Shown here in pieces: positions 61,640-64,000 of a stretch of DNA of 64,000 bases (the first letter of the stretch is position 1; each line of letters starts with the position of its first letter). Made by a program: the position numbers and the translations under genes. The stretch lies in contig JAKOGI010001355.1 of NCBI GenBank assembly GCA_029747015.1, forward strand, positions 189,449 to 253,448, given 5' to 3'. The notes beneath the pieces are model-generated. The model had not been told where the DNA came from. It saw only the letters and a list, made by a program, of their open reading frames with translations, and searched no databases. This DNA comes from Carnegiea gigantea (taxonomy: Eukaryota > Streptophyta > Magnoliopsida > Caryophyllales > Cactaceae).

Positions 61640-62203
61640 GGAGAAAAAAACCGAAACTGAAAGCTGAACCGAAAATCGAAAAAATCAAACTAAAAAACCG
61701 GTTAACCGTACACGTTTTTGAAAAAATCGATTCGGGTAACCGAACTGAAAAAATATTTCGGATTTCGGTTCGGTTGTGGTTGGAAAGATTTGAAAATTCG
61801 GCTAACCGGTGGTAATCAAAATTGTACATAAAGAATTAAAAATTTAGGTAAGAGAGTGCACTTTTTTTATTAGTTATAAATGGTAATCAAAATTTAATTT
61901 TTATAAAAAATTTTAATCCAAAAAATGAAAAATGAAGGTTAGAAAGTATACCTTTTTATTTATTTGTGAATGATTAACCGATAACCGACTCAAAAATCGG
62001 TTAATCGAACCGAAAAGCGGGTTCACCGACTTTTTTTGTTCACTTACAGTGCAGGTTTTGGATGCACCGAAATTTTTGATTAATTGAAAAGCGATGAATC
62101 AAAATTTTCGATTCGATTATGATTCAGAATTTTCTTAAACCGAAAAATTAATTAATCGATTTTTGATTAACTGAAATTTCGGTCAACGGCCTTTGCACAC
62201 CCA
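61640..62203. mobile_element. hAT-like element, AACCGAAA-rich
   Basis: Both edges are dense in AACCGAAA/TTTCGGTT and CCGGTTAACC units. The right edge ends AACGGCCTTTGCACACCCAT, which on the other strand begins ATGGGTGTGCAAAGG, a hAT-style terminus. The left boundary (near TGGGGCTGCG, 61627) is uncertain and no clean duplication is proven. Confidence 0.45.
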
Positions 62204-62403
62204 TGGTGGAAGGTAGGAGAGAGAAAGAGTCCATTTCCAGCCAAAGAAATTTTCCCATGAACTCATCCACATGCTTACACGTACCTGTTGTGAACTCCAA
62301 CTGTTGGGATTGCAGAGGAGCTGTGCCCTTTTCCCATACTAGCAGAGTACAAAACTGCAAAAGTAAACTTGAAAGAAGGGAGCATTTAATTCTCACAGCT
62401 TTT

Positions 62404-62405
<2 letters not shown>

Positions 62406-62457
<52 letters not shown>
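62406..62457. repeat. TA microsatellite
   Basis: About 25 TA units. Confidence 0.9.
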
Positions 62458-62459
<2 letters not shown>

Positions 62460-62462
<3 letters not shown>

Positions 62463-63098
62463 TAGCAACGTTATGGAATCTGAGTTTGTGAAAGTAGGCA
62501 GCACTGCCTCATTGTAATAGCCTTTTCTCTCTCATCTGTTCTCTCGCCATTGCTAATGCAGAGAATAGAAAAAAAAACAGAGCTTTCTGGAGTGGCTCCC
62601 ACCAGCTAGTGGAGATGTGAAGTCCCCAATCGGTATTTTGCAAAATTTCTCTCTCTACAATTTTCTGTCACTTTTAAGTTTGATGCTCTCTTCTGTCGTC
62701 AGTTTTTTTCCATCTACGGTTGGTTATGTTGTCTTGTTTCTCCCTTCTTTGGGTAACTCAGTTTCATTCTCAATTTGACTGGGTTTCTGTCCTTAATTTA
62801 TTAATTGTCCGTTCTCTTTTCTGCAATTCGTTTTCTATTGTTTTTAAATATCTTCACCAGAAAAAAAATATGTTGTCCTAGGTTTTCTGTTGGACTAACT
62901 TAACATGTAATAGGGGGGAAGGGATCAAGTGTTAGTTACCATTGGTTCTTATTTGATTATATGAAACTGAACAGATTTGGTGTTGATTTTAGCAGAAGAA
63001 TGTAGTAAAGTGCTGAACTTGGTTGGTATTTGATCATGGGTATTTTAAAAAATTGGGGTATTTGCAAATTAATCCACGGTTGTTGTTTGTAGTGAGAA
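62460..63098 (+). other. upstream of the MADS-box exon
   Basis: Non-coding; includes an A-run and CT-rich parts that could be a leader or its intron. No promoter element can be assigned. Confidence 0.35.
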
Positions 63099-63279
63099 AT
63101 GACAAGGAAGAAAATTCAGAGGAAGAAGATTGATAATCAACCTGCAAGGCAAGTGACTATTCGAAGGGAAAAAGAGGGTTATTGAAGATAGCCCAGGAGC
63201 TCTCTACTCGCTGTGATACTGAAATTGGCCCTATTATCTTCTCTTCTACTGGCAAGTTCTATCGATACTCCAGCTCAAG
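63099..63279 (+). pseudogene. frameshifted MADS-box first exon
   Basis: The ATG at 63099 opens MTRKKIQRKKIDNQPARQVT, the start of a type II (MIKC) MADS domain. The frame then breaks: the next codons run into TGA at 63171-63173. Reading one base shifted restores RGLLKIAQELSTRCDTEIGP, then IIFSSTGKFYRYSSS, up to an AAG|GTCTCT boundary at 63279. The 181-base length is one short of an in-frame MADS exon 1 (about 182), so a single base looks lost around the F-S codons. Such proteins are DNA-binding transcription factors of flowering and development. The ID..ARQVT and ELST blocks suggest an SVP/AGL24- or AGL15-like lineage, not decided here. No further exons (I, K, C regions) are visible before the window ends. 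An assembly base error is possible, but extra substitutions (I to R at residue 8, for example) favour a pseudogene. Confidence 0.75.
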
Positions 63280-63518
63280 GTCTCTCTCTGTATTTTTCTA
63301 TCTCTCACATCCAAGCATCATATATAGTTGAGGTTTATAGTGATTTGAACCTTTGTCTTTTATGTAGTTTAATTAATGGCGATTAAGGGTAGTGCATGTT
63401 TGTTGAGTTTCATATGTAGAGCTTTAATGGTAAAGCTGATAATCATATCATGAGTCATGACCAAATGGAAGCTTGATGGTTGGGTGAGATCACAAAGTGC
63501 AGCCAATAGTTTAGAGGA

Positions 63519-64000
63519 TGAGGTTTAGGGTTTAGGGTTCAGGGTTTAGGGTTTAGGGTTAGGGGGTTAGGGTTAGGGGTTAGGGGTTAGGGTTTAGGGT
63601 TAAAAATTTAGGGTTTAGGGTTTAGGGTTTAGGGTTTAGGGTTCAGGGTTCAGGGTTCAGGGTTCAGGGTTCAGGGTTCAGGGTTCAGGGTTTCTAGGGT
63701 TTCCAGGGTTCAGGGTTCAGGGTTCAGGGTTCAGGGTTTTAAAAAGTTTAGGGTTCAGGGTTTAGGGTTTAGGGTTTAGGGTTTAGGGTTTTAGGGTTTA
63801 GGGTTTTAGGGTTTAGGGTTTAGGGTTCAGGGTTCAGGGTTCAGGGTTCGGGTTCGGGGTTTAGGGTTCAGGGTTCAGGGTTCAGGGTTCAGGGTTCAGG
63901 GGTCAGGGGTCAGGGGTCAGGGGTCAGGGGTCAGGGGTTTAGGGTTTAGGGTTCAGGGTTCAGGGTTCAGGGTTCAGGGTTCAGGGTTCAGGGTTTAGGG
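63519..64000 (+). repeat. telomere-like block 5 to window end
   Basis: Dense TTTAGGG, TTCAGGG and TCAGGGG units, G-rich on the plus strand, running to the last base. Homogeneous sub-blocks alternate (TTTAGGG, then TTCAGGG, then GGTCAGG). The orientation is that expected of a right-hand chromosome end, but the variants favour a subtelomeric or interstitial array. Confidence 0.85.

Noticed and set aside
61616..62211. GGTAGGAG on both sides of the AACCGAAA-rich element as a target duplication
   Set aside because: The repeats do not sit next to matching termini, and the flanks are purine-rich low-complexity sequence, so chance is likely.
1..64000. CRISPR arrays, bacterial operons, tRNA or rRNA genes
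   Set aside because: Direct repeats seen here are transposon duplications, telomere-like units or microsatellites. No regularly spaced repeat array, tRNA cloverleaf or rRNA segment was recognised, and gene structure is eukaryotic.
63519..64000. true chromosome end
   Set aside because: Orientation fits, but the mix of TTCAGGG and TCAGGGG with interruptions is unlike a functional telomere tract, and similar blocks occur inside the window.

Overview
This is a plant nuclear genome window, probably a dicot or magnoliid tree with long introns. Three things point there. Two genes have plant-type products and kilobase introns: an RLCK-VII kinase and a FRA10AC1 homologue, and a type II MADS-box first exon lies near the right edge. 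Every large interval is filled with plant-type LINE, RTE, hAT, Mutator-like and Harbinger-like elements. The telomere-like blocks are built on TTTAGGG. The species cannot be named from the sequence alone.

Layout. 1-22757 is almost entirely transposon: a decayed LINE ORF1 carrying a Mutator-like MITE, a minus-strand LINE split by a hAT element, a plus-strand LINE 3' end, an RTE scrap, and then a three-deep nest of related LINEs. In the nest LINE C sits inside LINE B, which sits inside LINE A, and both junctions are proven by target-site duplications. 23256-27476 holds the last three coding exons of a receptor-like cytoplasmic kinase (subfamily VII); its N-lobe exons are not in the window. 27480-33600 is intergenic, with MITEs, a 171-bp tandem duplication and a telomere-like block.

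33625-52985 is the best gene here: a complete 12-exon FRA10AC1-family gene (296 codons) whose exons join in frame across two 6-kb introns stuffed with an RTE LINE, a hAT element and an L1 LINE. One intron has U12-type splice signals and another is GC-AG. 53000-64000 is AT-rich. It holds a decayed caulimovirid coat-protein-like fragment, a decayed RNase H (RVT_3) fragment, long microsatellites, repeated telomere-like TTTAGGG/TTCAGGG blocks all in one orientation, and a frameshifted MADS-box exon just before the terminal block.

How it fits together. Only the kinase and FRA10AC1 look functional, and both are on the plus strand. All retroelement reading frames seen are broken by stops, frameshifts or deletions, so they are relics. 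I did not recognise a new multi-gene system. The most notable signals are the minor-spliceosome intron in a spliceosome-associated gene, the readable nesting history of the LINE stack, and several non-autonomous hAT-like elements that share a terminus type but each carry a different repeated subterminal motif.
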